Shown here in pieces: positions 1 through 8,703 of a stretch of DNA of 64,000 nt (its first letter is position 1; the number at the start of each line of letters is the position of its first letter). Source of the DNA: Pseudoalteromonas xiamenensis (GTDB lineage Bacteria; Pseudomonadota; Gammaproteobacteria; Enterobacterales; Alteromonadaceae); the NCBI RefSeq assembly GCF_030994125.1, contig NZ_CP099917.1:1798001-1862000 (forward strand). The letters run 5' to 3'. A model generated the notes under the pieces. The model did not search any database, was not told where the DNA came from, and saw only the letters and a program-made list of their open reading frames with translations. A program made the translations under genes and the position numbers.

Positions 1-2
1 GC

Positions 3-968
3 GATCACTTGCTGTTTCGCTCTGCACGTCGTTCAGGAAAAAAGGTGTTATTACTTGGCCACTTAGACACGGTTTTCCCACCGGATACGTTTACCGACTT
101 CCACATGGACGAACAGTGGGTTTATGGACCCGGTGCCTGTGACATGAAAGGTGGCAACTTTGTGGCCCTTGAAGCACTGCGTTTTCTCAAACGGCAATTT
201 GGACAGCTCGCCAATGTGGACTTTCTGCTGGTGAGCGATGAAGAAATAGGCAGTGACGATAGCCGTACACTGACTGAACATTTAGCGAAAAATTATGATG
301 CCTGTCTGGTGTTTGAAGCCGCAGGCAAAAATCATGAAGTGGTGGTTGCCCGTAAAGGCATTGCAACATTTGAAATTACAATCGAAGGTAAGGCCGCACA
401 CGCAGGCAACCATTACGCTGACGGTATTGATGCGAACTACGCAGCAGCGAACATGATCATTGAACTGTGCAACCTTACTGAACTGAAAAAAGGCAGCACC
501 GTGAATGTGGGTAAAATCCAAGGAGGTATAGGTGCAAACACTATTTCACCTAAATCCACCTTACTCGTCGAAGCGCGTTTTACCAGCGATGTTGAACAAG
601 CGCGTTTGCTCAATAGCATTGAAAACATTTGCCATGCGATTGAAGTAACGGGCGTCAAGGTCACGCTTTGTGGAGGGTTACAACGTCCAGTGATGATGCC
701 TTCGGAGGCACAACAAGAACTGCTTGAAGAAGTTTCCGCGATTCTCGGCGAATCGATCCCGACCGAACGTCGCGGTGGGGTTTCTGATGCAAATATTGTT
801 GCGGCAGCTGGTGTTCCAACACTAGATGGATTTGGCCCATTTGGTGACGGCGATCACACGATTCATGAACGCGCGTTGAAATCGAGCTTCTCAAAACGCA
901 TTGAGCAAGTGAGCAAAATCCTTGCGGTGCTCTGTTTCGAAGAAGCGGTAGAGATGGCCAACGTTTAA
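3..968 (+). CDS. M20 family metallopeptidase, glutamate carboxypeptidase (CPG2)-like, 5'-truncated
   Basis: Zinc-dependent exopeptidase of the M20 family that probably removes C-terminal amino acids such as glutamate from small peptides or conjugates. Seen: GHLDTVF with the first metal His and Asp, DMKGG, DEEIG holding the catalytic and metal-binding glutamates, an AHAGNH dimerisation-domain motif, and a C-terminal DHTIHE with the last metal His. The reading frame runs open to the window edge. The first in-frame start-like codon is a TTG at 9, inside the conserved fold, so the true N-terminus lies outside the window. It converges with mutM, and the two ends overlap by a few bases. The family call is firm; the exact substrate is not. 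Confidence 0.85.
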   Translation, partial: DHLLFRSARRSGKKVLLLGHLDTVFPPDTFTDFHMDEQWVYGPGACDMKGGNFVALEALRFLKRQFGQLANVDFLLVSDEEIGSDDSRTLTEHLAKNYDACLVFEAAGKNHEVVVARKGIATFEITIEGKAAHAGNHYADGIDANYAAANMIIELCNLTELKKGSTVNVGKIQGGIGANTISPKSTLLVEARFTSDVEQARLLNSIENICHAIEVTGVKVTLCGGLQRPVMMPSEAQQELLEEVSAILGESIPTERRGGVSDANIVAAAGVPTLDGFGPFGDGDHTIHERALKSSFSKRIEQVSKILAVLCFEEAVEMANV

Positions 969-1774
969 CGTTGGCATCGCTTACAGTACACGGTGCTGCG
1001 CTGACCTAAACGGATTTCAGTCAGCTCCGTAAAGCACGAAACACACGGCTGTCCTTTGCGGCCATACACCAATAATTCCTGTGCAAAATAACCCGGTTTT
1101 CCATCACTTTGAGCAAAGTCTTTGAGGGTTGTGCCACCTTGTTCAATTGCGGCGGCCAACGTTGACTTAATGATGGGCGTTAATCGTTGGTAACGAGCCA
1201 ACGAAACTTTACCAGCCTCACATTGCGGATGAATACCGGCCTTGAACAAGGATTCATTCGCATAGATATTGCCCACCCCAACGACCACATGGTTATCCAT
1301 AATAAATTGCTTTATCGCCACTTTTTTCCCTCGTGACGCATCAAACAAATGCTTTGCTGTAAACGCCTCGGTTAACGGCTCTGGGCCTAGCTTTTTAAAC
1401 ACCGAATGACATTCATTCGGCTGCTGCCATAAACACGCCCCGAATCGACGCGGGTCGTTTAACCGTAAAGCCACCCCATTGTCGAAATGAAACTCAATGT
1501 GGTCGTGCTTTTTGAGAGGTTCAGTTTGTGAAACCACTCTTAAATTGCCCGACATCCCTAAATGCACAATGGCGCAGCCCACTGGCGAGTGCAAAAGTAA
1601 ATACTTAGCGCGGCGCTCAACGCTCGTAATGTGCTGACCAATGAGCGATTTAACGTCCTCTGGGACAGGCCAACGCAAATTGGGGTTATGAATTTTCACC
1701 TCAACCACAAGTTGATGTTCAATGTGCGGGCGTATTCCCAGTCGACTGACTTCGACCTCTGGTAATTCAGGCAT
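965..1774 (-). CDS. mutM: Formamidopyrimidine-DNA glycosylase MutM (Fpg)
   Basis: Bifunctional base-excision repair enzyme that removes 8-oxoguanine and other oxidised purines and nicks the abasic site. Seen: it starts MPELPEVE, where the Pro after the removed Met is the catalytic nucleophile and the Glu is conserved. The NIYANE helix motif lies near the middle, and a C-terminal C4 zinc finger (CVSC...CKRC) ends the protein. At 269 residues it has normal length for the family. A short membrane-protein gene lies 4 bp upstream on the same strand, so the two are probably co-transcribed. Confidence 0.96.
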   Translation of the reverse strand: MPELPEVEVSRLGIRPHIEHQLVVEVKIHNPNLRWPVPEDVKSLIGQHITSVERRAKYLLLHSPVGCAIVHLGMSGNLRVVSQTEPLKKHDHIEFHFDNGVALRLNDPRRFGACLWQQPNECHSVFKKLGPEPLTEAFTAKHLFDASRGKKVAIKQFIMDNHVVVGVGNIYANESLFKAGIHPQCEAGKVSLARYQRLTPIIKSTLAAAIEQGGTTLKDFAQSDGKPGYFAQELLVYGRKGQPCVSCFTELTEIRLGQRSTVYCKRCQR

Positions 1775-1778
1775 GGAC

Positions 1779-2294
1779 TTATTCGCTTTGTTCTGACGTT
1801 ATTGCTGAAGATTCAGCCATACGTGTATTGGCGTAAATGGGTTTAAAAAATTGATTCACTTGTTCAGGCGTAGGTGAAAACCACACTTGGCGTTGTTTAT
1901 CGTAAAAGAAGGGAGTGTTCCCTTGCTGGTAAAGCGTCACCACCCAAGGCAATTCTTGACCGGCCAACCAAAACTGAATGGCACTGCTAGGTTCTGGTAA
2001 GTTTTGAGGCTTATCAATTGTTTGTAACGTAGTTGAAGTCCACGCCACAAGCCAAGTTTCAATGTCTGTTGCCGTCGTCTGCCATATTCCTTCACTTCGC
2101 CAAGACGTGCCTATGCGCTCCACCTTGACGCCTGGCAAAGCTGCAGCGAGAATAAAACTCGACTCAGGCAGCACGGGCAATACTGGGAAAGAATCGGCCT
2201 CTTTAAAGAGTTTATGATGTAAGCCATTTAAGAAAAATATCATTAATAACATGGAGAAAATCACCACGTTATTCCAACCTGCTCGACTTAACAT
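1779..2294 (-). CDS. Hypothetical membrane-anchored protein upstream of mutM
   Basis: 171-residue protein that I do not recognise. Seen: one hydrophobic segment near residues 9-25 ([16 protein letters not shown]), then a soluble region rich in Trp and aromatic residues. This suggests a type II inner-membrane protein with a periplasmic domain of about 140 residues. It has no cysteines and no catalytic motif I can name. It sits 4 bp upstream of mutM on the same strand and probably shares its transcript. That does not imply a repair role, since the N-terminal anchor would place it in the periplasm. Confidence 0.7.
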   Translation of the reverse strand: MLSRAGWNNVVIFSMLLMIFFLNGLHHKLFKEADSFPVLPVLPESSFILAAALPGVKVERIGTSWRSEGIWQTTATDIETWLVAWTSTTLQTIDKPQNLPEPSSAIQFWLAGQELPWVVTLYQQGNTPFFYDKQRQVWFSPTPEQVNQFFKPIYANTRMAESSAITSEQSE

Positions 2295-2429
2295 TTATTT
2301 CTCCTTTCCCTTATCTTGCCAGTGTATCGAAAATCATCATCTAAGATAAGTACAATTGGCGCGTCGCAAGGATTTCATTCAGGCTAATCTTTGCTAAAAT
2401 ATCCAGCAAATTTTTAAGGAGTTCCGTCA

Positions 2430-3350
2430 ATGGCAATGTATGTAGTGGGTCACAAGATCCCTGATTCTGATTCAATCTGTGGTGCAATCGCGCTTGCTTA
2501 CCTAAAAAACCAAATCGGTGAAGCAGCAATCCCTACGCGTTTAGGTGAAGTGTCACCTGAAACCCAATTCATTCTGGACCGTTTTGGTTTTGACGCACCA
2601 GAACTTAAAATGAGCTACGCAGGTGAAGAAGTTTACATTGTTGACCACACTGAAAAAACACAGGCTCCTGATGACATCGACCAAGCAACCGTTGTCGGCG
2701 TCGTTGACCACCACAAATTAGGCGACTTAACTACGTCAACACCTCTTGAGTGCTGGATCCGCCCAGTCGGTTGCAGTAACACCATCATCAAGATGATGTA
2801 TGACTTCTACAACGTTGAAATTCCTGCAAACATTGCGGGTATCATGATGTGCGCAATCCTAAGCGACACGGTTATCTTCAAATCACCTACGTGTACTACC
2901 GCAGACATCAAGTGTGTTGAAGCACTGGCTGAAATCGCAGGCGTTGAAGATTTTAAAGCGCTCGGCATGGACATGTTCAAGGTTAAATCAGCCGTGCAAG
3001 GCACACCCGCTCGTGACCTCGTTATGCGCGATTTCAAAGACTTCAACATGAACGGCAATCTAGTCGGTATCGGCCAACTTGAAGTAATTGACTTGTCGGT
3101 ATTTGACGACATCAAAGCTGACCTAGAAGCGGACATCGCGAAGTTAAAAGAAGAAGGCAACCGTCACTCAGTGCTGCTGCTTCTTACTGACATCATGAAA
3201 GAAGGTTCAGAGATGCTCATCGTGTCTAACGATGAATCTATCATTGAGAAAGCTTACAATGCGAAGCCTGAAGCGGGCCGTGTTTGGTTGGATGGTGTAT
3301 TGAGCCGTAAAAAGCAAGTTGTACCGCCACTACAAGACGCATTTGCATAA
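2430..3350 (+). CDS. ppaC: Manganese-dependent inorganic pyrophosphatase (family II)
   Basis: Hydrolyses pyrophosphate to two phosphates in the cytoplasm, driving biosynthetic reactions forward. Seen: an N-terminal GHKIPDSDSICGAIA with metal-binding His and Asp residues, the DHH motif in VVDHHKLGD near residue 97, and a C-terminal DHHA2-type domain ending in SRKKQVVPPL. At 306 residues it matches family II enzymes. The start is supported by an AAGGAG ribosome-binding site just upstream. A long perfect hairpin with a T-run follows the stop codon. Family II enzymes are Mn/Co-dependent and unrelated to the Mg-dependent Ppa. Confidence 0.95.
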   Translation: MAMYVVGHKIPDSDSICGAIALAYLKNQIGEAAIPTRLGEVSPETQFILDRFGFDAPELKMSYAGEEVYIVDHTEKTQAPDDIDQATVVGVVDHHKLGDLTTSTPLECWIRPVGCSNTIIKMMYDFYNVEIPANIAGIMMCAILSDTVIFKSPTCTTADIKCVEALAEIAGVEDFKALGMDMFKVKSAVQGTPARDLVMRDFKDFNMNGNLVGIGQLEVIDLSVFDDIKADLEADIAKLKEEGNRHSVLLLLTDIMKEGSEMLIVSNDESIIEKAYNAKPEAGRVWLDGVLSRKKQVVPPLQDAFA

Positions 3351-3374
3351 GCTCTTTTTGAGCTCTCAAATCGA

Positions 3375-3414
3375 GACAATAAAAAACCGAGGATAACCTC
3401 GGTTTTTTATTGTC
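3375..3414. terminator. Bidirectional Rho-independent terminator after ppaC
   Basis: A perfect inverted repeat with 18-base arms (first arm GACAATAAAAAACCGAGG) and a 4-base loop. The GC core is flanked by A6 on one side and T6 on the other, so it works as a terminator on either strand. It lies between ppaC (+) and the converging HTH/membrane array (-) and can serve both. Confidence 0.9.
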
Positions 3415-3437
3415 TGAATTCTTATCGTGCAGATTTT

Positions 3438-4055
3438 CTATGCAGCACTAGGCATTTGACGCTTACGGATTACGACGCCCATGTAGAGGACTGTAATGCT
3501 CAAAGCCATTAATGTACCTTTAAGGTACTCATAGTAGTCATAGAAAAATGTAACGTGCCAAAATTGCTTAGCGAATTCTTTACTAAAACCAAAATATTCA
3601 AGATTCCGAACTACATTCTCCACAAAAGCAACTAAATCTATCGAAGCATATCCAAGCAGTAGCCCAAACAACGGCCCTTCTGTATAATTTTTTTCAAGTA
3701 CCGAAGGCTCTTCACCCCCTGTAAGCATTAATGAAAACAACATTCTATTTCTTACAAGATAAATCAATAGAATGTCTAAAAGAAAGCTCATTCCAAATGC
3801 CGCCGAATTTTGTACTAGACTATTAAAGTTCGGATATACATACATTTCAATGGGATAAAAGACTATCTTACCTAATGTAAAGACCATTAAATATGAGACA
3901 ACCATATAGCGACTATTCAAATCATTTTTCGCGAATACCACTAACGCAATTAATAATACACAAAAAACGGTCTGGACATTTTGTCCCGCTGAAATATTAT
4001 TCAGCAAGAGAAAGCTTGAGAGTATAGTCACCAAGATTAAATTGACAACCTTCAT
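3438..4055 (-). CDS. Multi-pass membrane protein, stand-alone membrane half of the HTH/membrane family (unit 1)
   Basis: 205-residue hydrophobic protein of unknown function with about five or six predicted membrane segments. Seen: it aligns along its length with the C-terminal membrane domains of the fused proteins at 5628-6533 and 6641-7525. It shares a KNDLNSR-type motif after the first helices, a FVENVVRNLEYFG motif, an FAKQFW motif followed by a YDYYEY segment, and a basic C-terminus (RKRQ). It starts exactly where the first helix of the fused paralogues begins, so it is a natural split rather than a truncation. Its ATG overlaps the stop of the upstream small peptide gene (ATGA), implying translational coupling. 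Confidence 0.75.
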   Translation of the reverse strand: MKVVNLILVTILSSFLLLNNISAGQNVQTVFCVLLIALVVFAKNDLNSRYMVVSYLMVFTLGKIVFYPIEMYVYPNFNSLVQNSAAFGMSFLLDILLIYLVRNRMLFSLMLTGGEEPSVLEKNYTEGPLFGLLLGYASIDLVAFVENVVRNLEYFGFSKEFAKQFWHVTFFYDYYEYLKGTLMALSITVLYMGVVIRKRQMPSAA

Positions 4056-4243
4056 GGAGTTACTTTTTGCTCCTCTTCAGCAACCGCAACTTCTAAAGGT
4101 GGTGGGGGTAAGGCTACTCGCTTTTCATCAGGCTTAGCATCACCTTTACCCGTGTATGTACCACCATAGATCTTTTCTACATCAAGCATGTTCAGTATAT
4201 TAATCTTCTTTAGTTTCAATTTGGGCTGAAGTCCTTGTTTCAT
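4052..4243 (-). CDS. Small peptide with Gly-Gly leader-like motif, candidate RiPP or microcin-like precursor
   Basis: 63-residue peptide between the HTH gene and the membrane-protein gene of unit 1. Seen: a basic N-terminal stretch (KLKLKKINILNMLDVEKIYG) ends in GG at residues 27-28. This resembles the leader-plus-GG layout of class I lanthipeptide or 'natural product precursor' peptides and of double-glycine leader bacteriocins. The 35-residue tail after GG is hydrophilic, has a PPPP stretch and an acidic patch, and contains no Cys. An AGAAGG ribosome-binding site lies 9 bases before the ATG, inside the 3' end of the HTH gene, which it overlaps by 44 bp. No modification enzyme or peptidase transporter is nearby, so the precursor role is inference. 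Confidence 0.55.
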   Translation of the reverse strand: MKQGLQPKLKLKKINILNMLDVEKIYGGTYTGKGDAKPDEKRVALPPPPLEVAVAEEEQKVTP

Positions 4244-4508
4244 TTTTGTTTACCTTCTTTTCGTAGAGCTTAGTTAAGTTCTCAGAATCTTCTAAAATAT
4301 CGCTTAGGCTTACTTTACAAAGTTGTGCAAATTTTAGCAACGTTCCCAACCGAAATGAACTTACACCATTTAAGTAATCATCTAACGTTGTAAGGCCAAC
4401 CCCTAACAGTCGGCTAATGTCCTTTTTGGTATAACCGCGCTGCTTTTTTAAGCTTTTCATTAGCGTTGCAACGCGTTCAGTGACCTCATATTCCTCGGGT
4501 GTTTGCAT
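4200..4508 (-). CDS. HTH (Xre-like) transcriptional regulator, stand-alone DNA-binding half (unit 1)
   Basis: 102-residue protein that probably binds DNA. Seen: it starts MQTPEEYE, as the other three array members do, followed by GYTKKDISRLLGVGLTTLDD, a helix-turn-helix typical of lambda-repressor/Xre proteins, and a hydrophilic tail. It is clearly homologous to, but more diverged than, the nearly identical N-termini of units 2-4. Instead of continuing into a membrane domain it stops, and the small GG peptide gene begins inside its 3' end. The three genes of unit 1 therefore form a coupled mini-operon reading HTH, peptide, membrane protein. Confidence 0.75.
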   Translation of the reverse strand: MQTPEEYEVTERVATLMKSLKKQRGYTKKDISRLLGVGLTTLDDYLNGVSSFRLGTLLKFAQLCKVSLSDILEDSENLTKLYEKKVNKNETRTSAQIETKED

Positions 4509-4672
4509 CGTGCCCCACCATCAAACGCTCAAATCGAGCAACCTAGAATCACACATAAATTTAACAAAAGTGAATTCTAGCAGTAACAAAAAAATATTCA
4601 ACGAAATGTGATGGATTTCGAACCCCTTTTAGAAACGCACCTTTTTCACATTTCAAATTCAATCTTTATGAA

Positions 4673-5580
4673 CTAGGTATCCAGACCAAGTCTGGACTCG
4701 CTCAAGGCTAAACGGAGTTGTCGCTGCCTAATTCGTATGCCTATAAAAAGCAAGATAAGAATCAGCGCCATTAGGAAGATTTTAACGTATTCGAAATGGT
4801 CATAAATAAACCGTACATTCCAAAACTGCTTAGCAAACTCTTTGCTGATACCAAGTTTGTCCAAATGACGGATAATATTTTCTATGAATGCGGATAAATC
4901 TACACACAAAAGCCCAACTGTGACACCATAAAGAGGTCCTTCAATATAGTTTTTCTCTAATATGGAGGAATAGTTTATCTTTTTTAACCTAACCCCAAGA
5001 TGCATCTTATTCTTTAATAGATAAAGTAGAAGTAAATCCGATAGTATTGCCAAACTAAAAGCCGCAATATTTTGAACAAAGCCACTGTAATTCGGATAAA
5101 CATACTCTTTAACTGGAATAAACAAGAGATAGCAAGGAGCCATAACCGCAATATAAACTAGCGCAAGAGACTGGCTATTAAGATCCTTTCTTGCGAAAAA
5201 AATAGCAGAACAAGCAAAGCCAGAAAGACCCATTGAATGGTAAATGCTCCAAGTACTGCGGGTATAAAAATTACAAACGCCAAAAAATCCAACGTATTTT
5301 TACCCGCATTTGCCTTGTCGGCCAATTCTTCTGAATACAGTTTTTTCGCTTCCAGCGTGTCATCAAGAATATCCGGCAAAGTCAGTTTGCACAGTGCGGC
5401 AAATTGAATAAGCGTGCCGAGTTTAAAAGAGCTAACGCCATTGAGGTAATCGTTAAAGGTGGTAAGGCCAATACCCAGTTTTTGGCTGATGTCCTTTTTC
5501 GTATAACCTCTACGTTTTTTTAGTCCTTTGACCAAGGCATTGACGCGTAGAGTGATTTCATACTCTTCTGGTGTTTGCAT
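4673..5580 (-). pseudogene. HTH/membrane fusion protein, unit 2, interrupted by a frameshift in an A7 tract
   Basis: The 5' part (5580 down to about 5196) encodes the HTH domain and the first membrane helix. The rest of the membrane domain continues in another frame down to 4673. Seen: the two frames meet at a run of seven A (5196-5202; T7 on the coding strand). A single -1 shift or one extra T restores an FFARKDLNS motif, as in unit 4. Downstream the protein keeps the FIENIIRHL, FAKQFW and RQRQL motifs without stops. It may be a recent pseudogene, a contingency locus switched by tract length, a product of transcript slippage, or a sequencing error. Lack of further decay favours a recent or reversible event. 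Confidence 0.7.
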
Positions 5581-5627
5581 GTTTAATACTCTGTCCTTTG
5601 TACACTACTATTCCTCATTCTCTATTT

Positions 5628-6533
5628 TTAAATCGATTCTTGCGATTGAAATACTGCACTCTGTTTATCTTGTCGTTCTTGGATCTTGATTCCTATGTAT
5701 AGGACAACTACTGTCATGAATGTCAAGACTAGGTTGAAAGCTTCAAAATTATCGTAAATGTATGTCAGTTTCCAAAATTGCTTTGCAAAGTTCTCGTCTA
5801 CACCCAAATGTTCCAAATTTCTTATTAGGTTCTCAATGAACGCGCCTAGATTAAGTAACGCATAACCAAATAATAGAGCTATTAAAGGTGCATCGATACA
5901 GTTTAGCTGTAACACTTTTGGGCATTTAGCTTTAGTCATATATAGAGAAATGACAATTCTGAATCGAACAAAATAAATAAGTAAAACAAAAAGAATGAAT
6001 TGAATACCAAATGCAATTATGTTTCCTTCAAATCCATTTACATGAGGGAATACAACCAACTTTATAGGATAGAGCATTAGTAATTCAACACAAAAATGGG
6101 CTAACAATAATCCAGATAAATATCGATTATTTATATTTTTCCCAGAAAGAAAAATAAGTACAACAAATGAAAGACAAGTGGTTATCAGCATATACTTGAC
6201 AGACAAAATTGCTGGTAAAAAGAAAGCAAGAGCCAAAAAATCCAGTGTATTTTTACCAGCATTAGCTCTATCCGCTAGGTCTTCCGAGTAAAGCTTTTTC
6301 GCTTCCAATGTGTCATCAAGAATATCCGGCAAAGTCAGTTTGCACAGTGCGGCAAATTGAATAAGCGTGCCGAGTTTAAAAGAGCTAACGCCATTGAGGT
6401 AATCGTTAAAGGTGGTAAGGCCAATACCCAGTTTTTGGCTAATGTCCTTTTTCGTATAGCCTCTACGTTTCTTTAGTCCTTTGACCAAGGCATTGACACG
6501 CAGAGTGATTTCGTATTCTTCAGGTGTTTGCAT
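5628..6533 (-). CDS. HTH domain fused to multi-pass membrane domain, unit 3
   Basis: 301-residue protein that I do not recognise as a named family. Seen: residues 1-75 carry an Xre-like helix-turn-helix (GYTKKDISQKLGIGLTTFND), nearly identical to units 2 and 4. A short linker (YSEDLADRANAGKN) follows, then about six hydrophobic segments with the family motifs FIENLIRNLEHLG, FAKQFW and YDNFE. The N-terminal 95 residues are almost identical between units 2-4 while the membrane domains differ strongly. A membrane-bound DNA-binding protein of this kind could be a one-component sensor-regulator, but no ligand or target is evident. Confidence 0.75.
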   Translation of the reverse strand: MQTPEEYEITLRVNALVKGLKKRRGYTKKDISQKLGIGLTTFNDYLNGVSSFKLGTLIQFAALCKLTLPDILDDTLEAKKLYSEDLADRANAGKNTLDFLALAFFLPAILSVKYMLITTCLSFVVLIFLSGKNINNRYLSGLLLAHFCVELLMLYPIKLVVFPHVNGFEGNIIAFGIQFILFVLLIYFVRFRIVISLYMTKAKCPKVLQLNCIDAPLIALLFGYALLNLGAFIENLIRNLEHLGVDENFAKQFWKLTYIYDNFEAFNLVLTFMTVVVLYIGIKIQERQDKQSAVFQSQESI

Positions 6534-6640
6534 TGCGTTTTACTCTATCCATTTCCTTTACTTCATTTCCTTGCATATTTTCAATTTGGAACGTTTTCAA
6601 ACCTACCACCTTCGTGTTTTCTGTTAGCAAAAAACTCTGT

Positions 6641-7525
6641 TCAGACAACCGCAAAATCTAGTTGGCGCTGCCGAATTCGAGTACCAATGAAAAGTAATAT
6701 TACGCCTATCGCCATAAGGCTTGATTTTAAGTATTCAAAATAGTCATAGATATACGTTATTTTCCAAAAATGTTTTGCGAAACTTTCGTCAATGCCAAAG
6801 TGTTCTAGATTGCGAATTATATTTTCAAAAAATGCCAAGCCGTCTACTAACAAAAAGCCTATTGCGACAGCGTATATTGGACCTTCAATAAAATTTTTTT
6901 CTAGCACTAGTTTATTTCTACCCTGAGAGAACCAAAGTGAAAGCAAAGTTCTATTTTTCAAAAGTACAATCAGCAATACATCGATAACAATATTCGCCCC
7001 AAAAGCCACTGCATTTTGAACCAAACCGTTAAAGTATGGAAAAATATAGGCTTCTATTGGATAAATTAGGAGATCACCAAACACGTATACAACCAAAAAA
7101 ACCAACGACATGGTCATGCTATTGAGGTCTTTTCTTGCGAAAAAGAGGAGTAAAATCTGCAGAAAACAAAAGAGATATTGAGTGCCGTGGGCGTTGGTAA
7201 TAGCTGGCACTAATAAAATAAAAGCCAAAAAATCTAATGTGTTTTTACCCGCATTTGCCTTGTCGGCCAATTCTTCTGAATACAGCTTTTTTGCTTCCAA
7301 TGTGTCTTCGAGAATATCCGGCAAAGTCAGTTTGCACAGCGCTGCAAACTGAATAAGCGTGCCGAGTTTAAAAGAGCTAACGCCATTGAGGTAATCATTA
7401 AAGGTGGTAAGGCCAATACCAAGCTTTTGGCTAATGTCCTTTTTTGTATAGCCTCTACGTTTCTTTAGCCCCTTGACCAAGGCATTGACACGTAGAGTGA
7501 TTTCGTATTCTTCAGGTGTTTGCAT
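6641..7525 (-). CDS. HTH domain fused to multi-pass membrane domain, unit 4
   Basis: 294-residue protein, the first-transcribed unit of the array. Seen: the same MQTPEEYE start and HTH as units 2 and 3, the ADKANAGKNTLDFLA linker, then about six membrane segments. These carry the motifs FFARKDLNS, FFENIIRNLEHFG, FAKHFW, IYDYFEY and a basic C-terminal RQRQL. The membrane domain is closest to units 1 and 2. Family function is unknown. The cytoplasmic HTH joined to a membrane domain suggests signal-dependent regulation at the membrane. No integrase or phage gene is nearby. Confidence 0.75.
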   Translation of the reverse strand: MQTPEEYEITLRVNALVKGLKKRRGYTKKDISQKLGIGLTTFNDYLNGVSSFKLGTLIQFAALCKLTLPDILEDTLEAKKLYSEELADKANAGKNTLDFLAFILLVPAITNAHGTQYLFCFLQILLLFFARKDLNSMTMSLVFLVVYVFGDLLIYPIEAYIFPYFNGLVQNAVAFGANIVIDVLLIVLLKNRTLLSLWFSQGRNKLVLEKNFIEGPIYAVAIGFLLVDGLAFFENIIRNLEHFGIDESFAKHFWKITYIYDYFEYLKSSLMAIGVILLFIGTRIRQRQLDFAVV

Positions 7526-7967
7526 TGAACCTCACCCCGTTACAACGCTGAAAATTCCAATTCACCTTACGAATCCTTCTATGAAAACAACAACATTATC
7601 AAATTGTTAATTATGTTTTTATTGCTTCCATATTGTCAACATTCAGTTTATCAACGGCGTGTTTTGTTTCTTTGCCTCGAACAGGAAAGACCAAGTTTCT
7701 CGGATGCAAAGGTGAGAGCAAAATATCAGTTGGGGAAATTACAGTGCAAAAACATTGGAAATGAACGAACAAAGGTAAAAAACAATTGTGACATCGCGCA
7801 GATTTTGGTCATTTCAGGCCTAAGAGTGAACACTCATCCATCTAGCACGTTTAGTTTAATAGACTGGCTGTGGTGAGCCGCGCACAAGCGATTACGTAAC
7901 CAATACAATGCAACATGACTTTATCGACGTCTTAATTCAACACTCTAAAACGTCAAATTTTAGGCAT
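7526..7967. other. Intergenic region between the HTH/membrane array and rpmG
   Basis: AT-rich stretch of about 440 bp without a convincing gene. It should hold the promoter of unit 4 on the minus strand. A 90-codon plus-strand open frame (7604-7876) has no recognisable domain and no good ribosome-binding site, and I do not call it. No tRNA, repeat or attachment site is visible. Confidence 0.5.
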
Positions 7968-7995
7968 AAAAAAACCCGGCTAAACCGGGCTTTTT
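7968..7995 (-). terminator. Rho-independent terminator after rpmBG
   Basis: On the minus strand a GCCCGG...CCGGGT hairpin with a short TTTA-containing loop is followed by a run of seven T. It lies about 18 bp after the rpmG stop codon and ends the rpmB-rpmG transcript. Confidence 0.85.
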
Positions 7996-8012
7996 GCGAA
8001 CATGGAAGCAAA

Positions 8013-8168
8013 TTACTTGATTTTTGCTTCTTTGAAGATCACGTGTTTACGAACTTTAGGATCGTATTTTTTGATCTCCATTTTTTCAGGCATGTTGCGC
8101 TTGTTCTTGTCGGTAGTGTAGAAGTAACCAGTACCAGCAGTAGAAACTAAACGAATCTTATCACGCAT
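8013..8168 (-). CDS. rpmG: 50S ribosomal protein L33
   Basis: 51-residue ribosomal protein of the large subunit, near the E site. Seen: it starts [17 protein letters not shown], continues [20 protein letters not shown] and ends [10 protein letters not shown], the standard L33 pattern. It lacks the Cys pairs of the zinc-binding paralogue, so it is the zinc-free C-minus type. It lies 11 bp downstream of rpmB on the same strand, the usual gammaproteobacterial pairing. Confidence 0.97.
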   Translation of the reverse strand: MRDKIRLVSTAGTGYFYTTDKNKRNMPEKMEIKKYDPKVRKHVIFKEAKIK

Positions 8169-8179
8169 GACTTAGCTCC

Positions 8180-8416
8180 TTATACCTTTTCGCCGCGAGC
8201 ACGGATTTCAACTAATACCGCGTCGATGCCTTTTTTATCGATAATACGCATACCTTTAGTAGTAGTACGTAGAGTAACGAAGCGCTTTTCGCTTTCAACC
8301 CAAAAACGGTGCGTTTGTAGGTTAGGTAGGAAACGACGCTTAGTCGCGTTGCGCGCGTGTGAACGGTTGTTACCAACCACTGGGCGCTTACCTGTAACTT
8401 GACAGACTTTAGACAT
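8180..8416 (-). CDS. rpmB: 50S ribosomal protein L28
   Basis: 78-residue large-subunit ribosomal protein. Seen: [20 protein letters not shown] at the start, [15 protein letters not shown] in the middle and a basic end. The ATG at 8416 is chosen because all L28 proteins begin MS+VCQVTGK. The open frame runs further upstream, but that part is unrelated. It is first in the rpmB-rpmG operon. About 290 bp of upstream DNA up to radC holds its promoter and no other gene I can see. Confidence 0.97.
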   Translation of the reverse strand: MSKVCQVTGKRPVVGNNRSHARNATKRRFLPNLQTHRFWVESEKRFVTLRTTTKGMRIIDKKGIDAVLVEIRARGEKV

Positions 8417-8703
8417 GTCTATGTATCTCCAATAACTTCGCTCGAGCTTAATTTTTCCCTTGAGGCCGTTAACTGCGTGCCCCGGGATTAATCGAAGGGC
8501 GCTCTTTATACAGCATATACAGGCAGAGATCAAGGATCTGATCCTTTGTAATCAGCTCATGTGTAAATTTGATAGCGGCCAATTATAATGATCCAATGCC
8601 CGAAACGAAAGCAAAAACTGCATTTAAATTAAACTATTTTTACCGAAGTCACAGCTACTGTACGAAATCTCGCCTAGAACCACGATGTTAGCGTTAAATT
8701 GCG

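Noticed and set aside
3438..7525. Prophage or integrative-element origin for the HTH array
   Set aside because: No integrase, phage structural gene, tRNA attachment site or flanking repeat is visible. The tandem layout is explained by local duplication.
7604..7876. 90-codon plus-strand open frame upstream of the HTH/membrane array
   Set aside because: No ribosome-binding site, no domain, and a composition like that of random AT-rich DNA.
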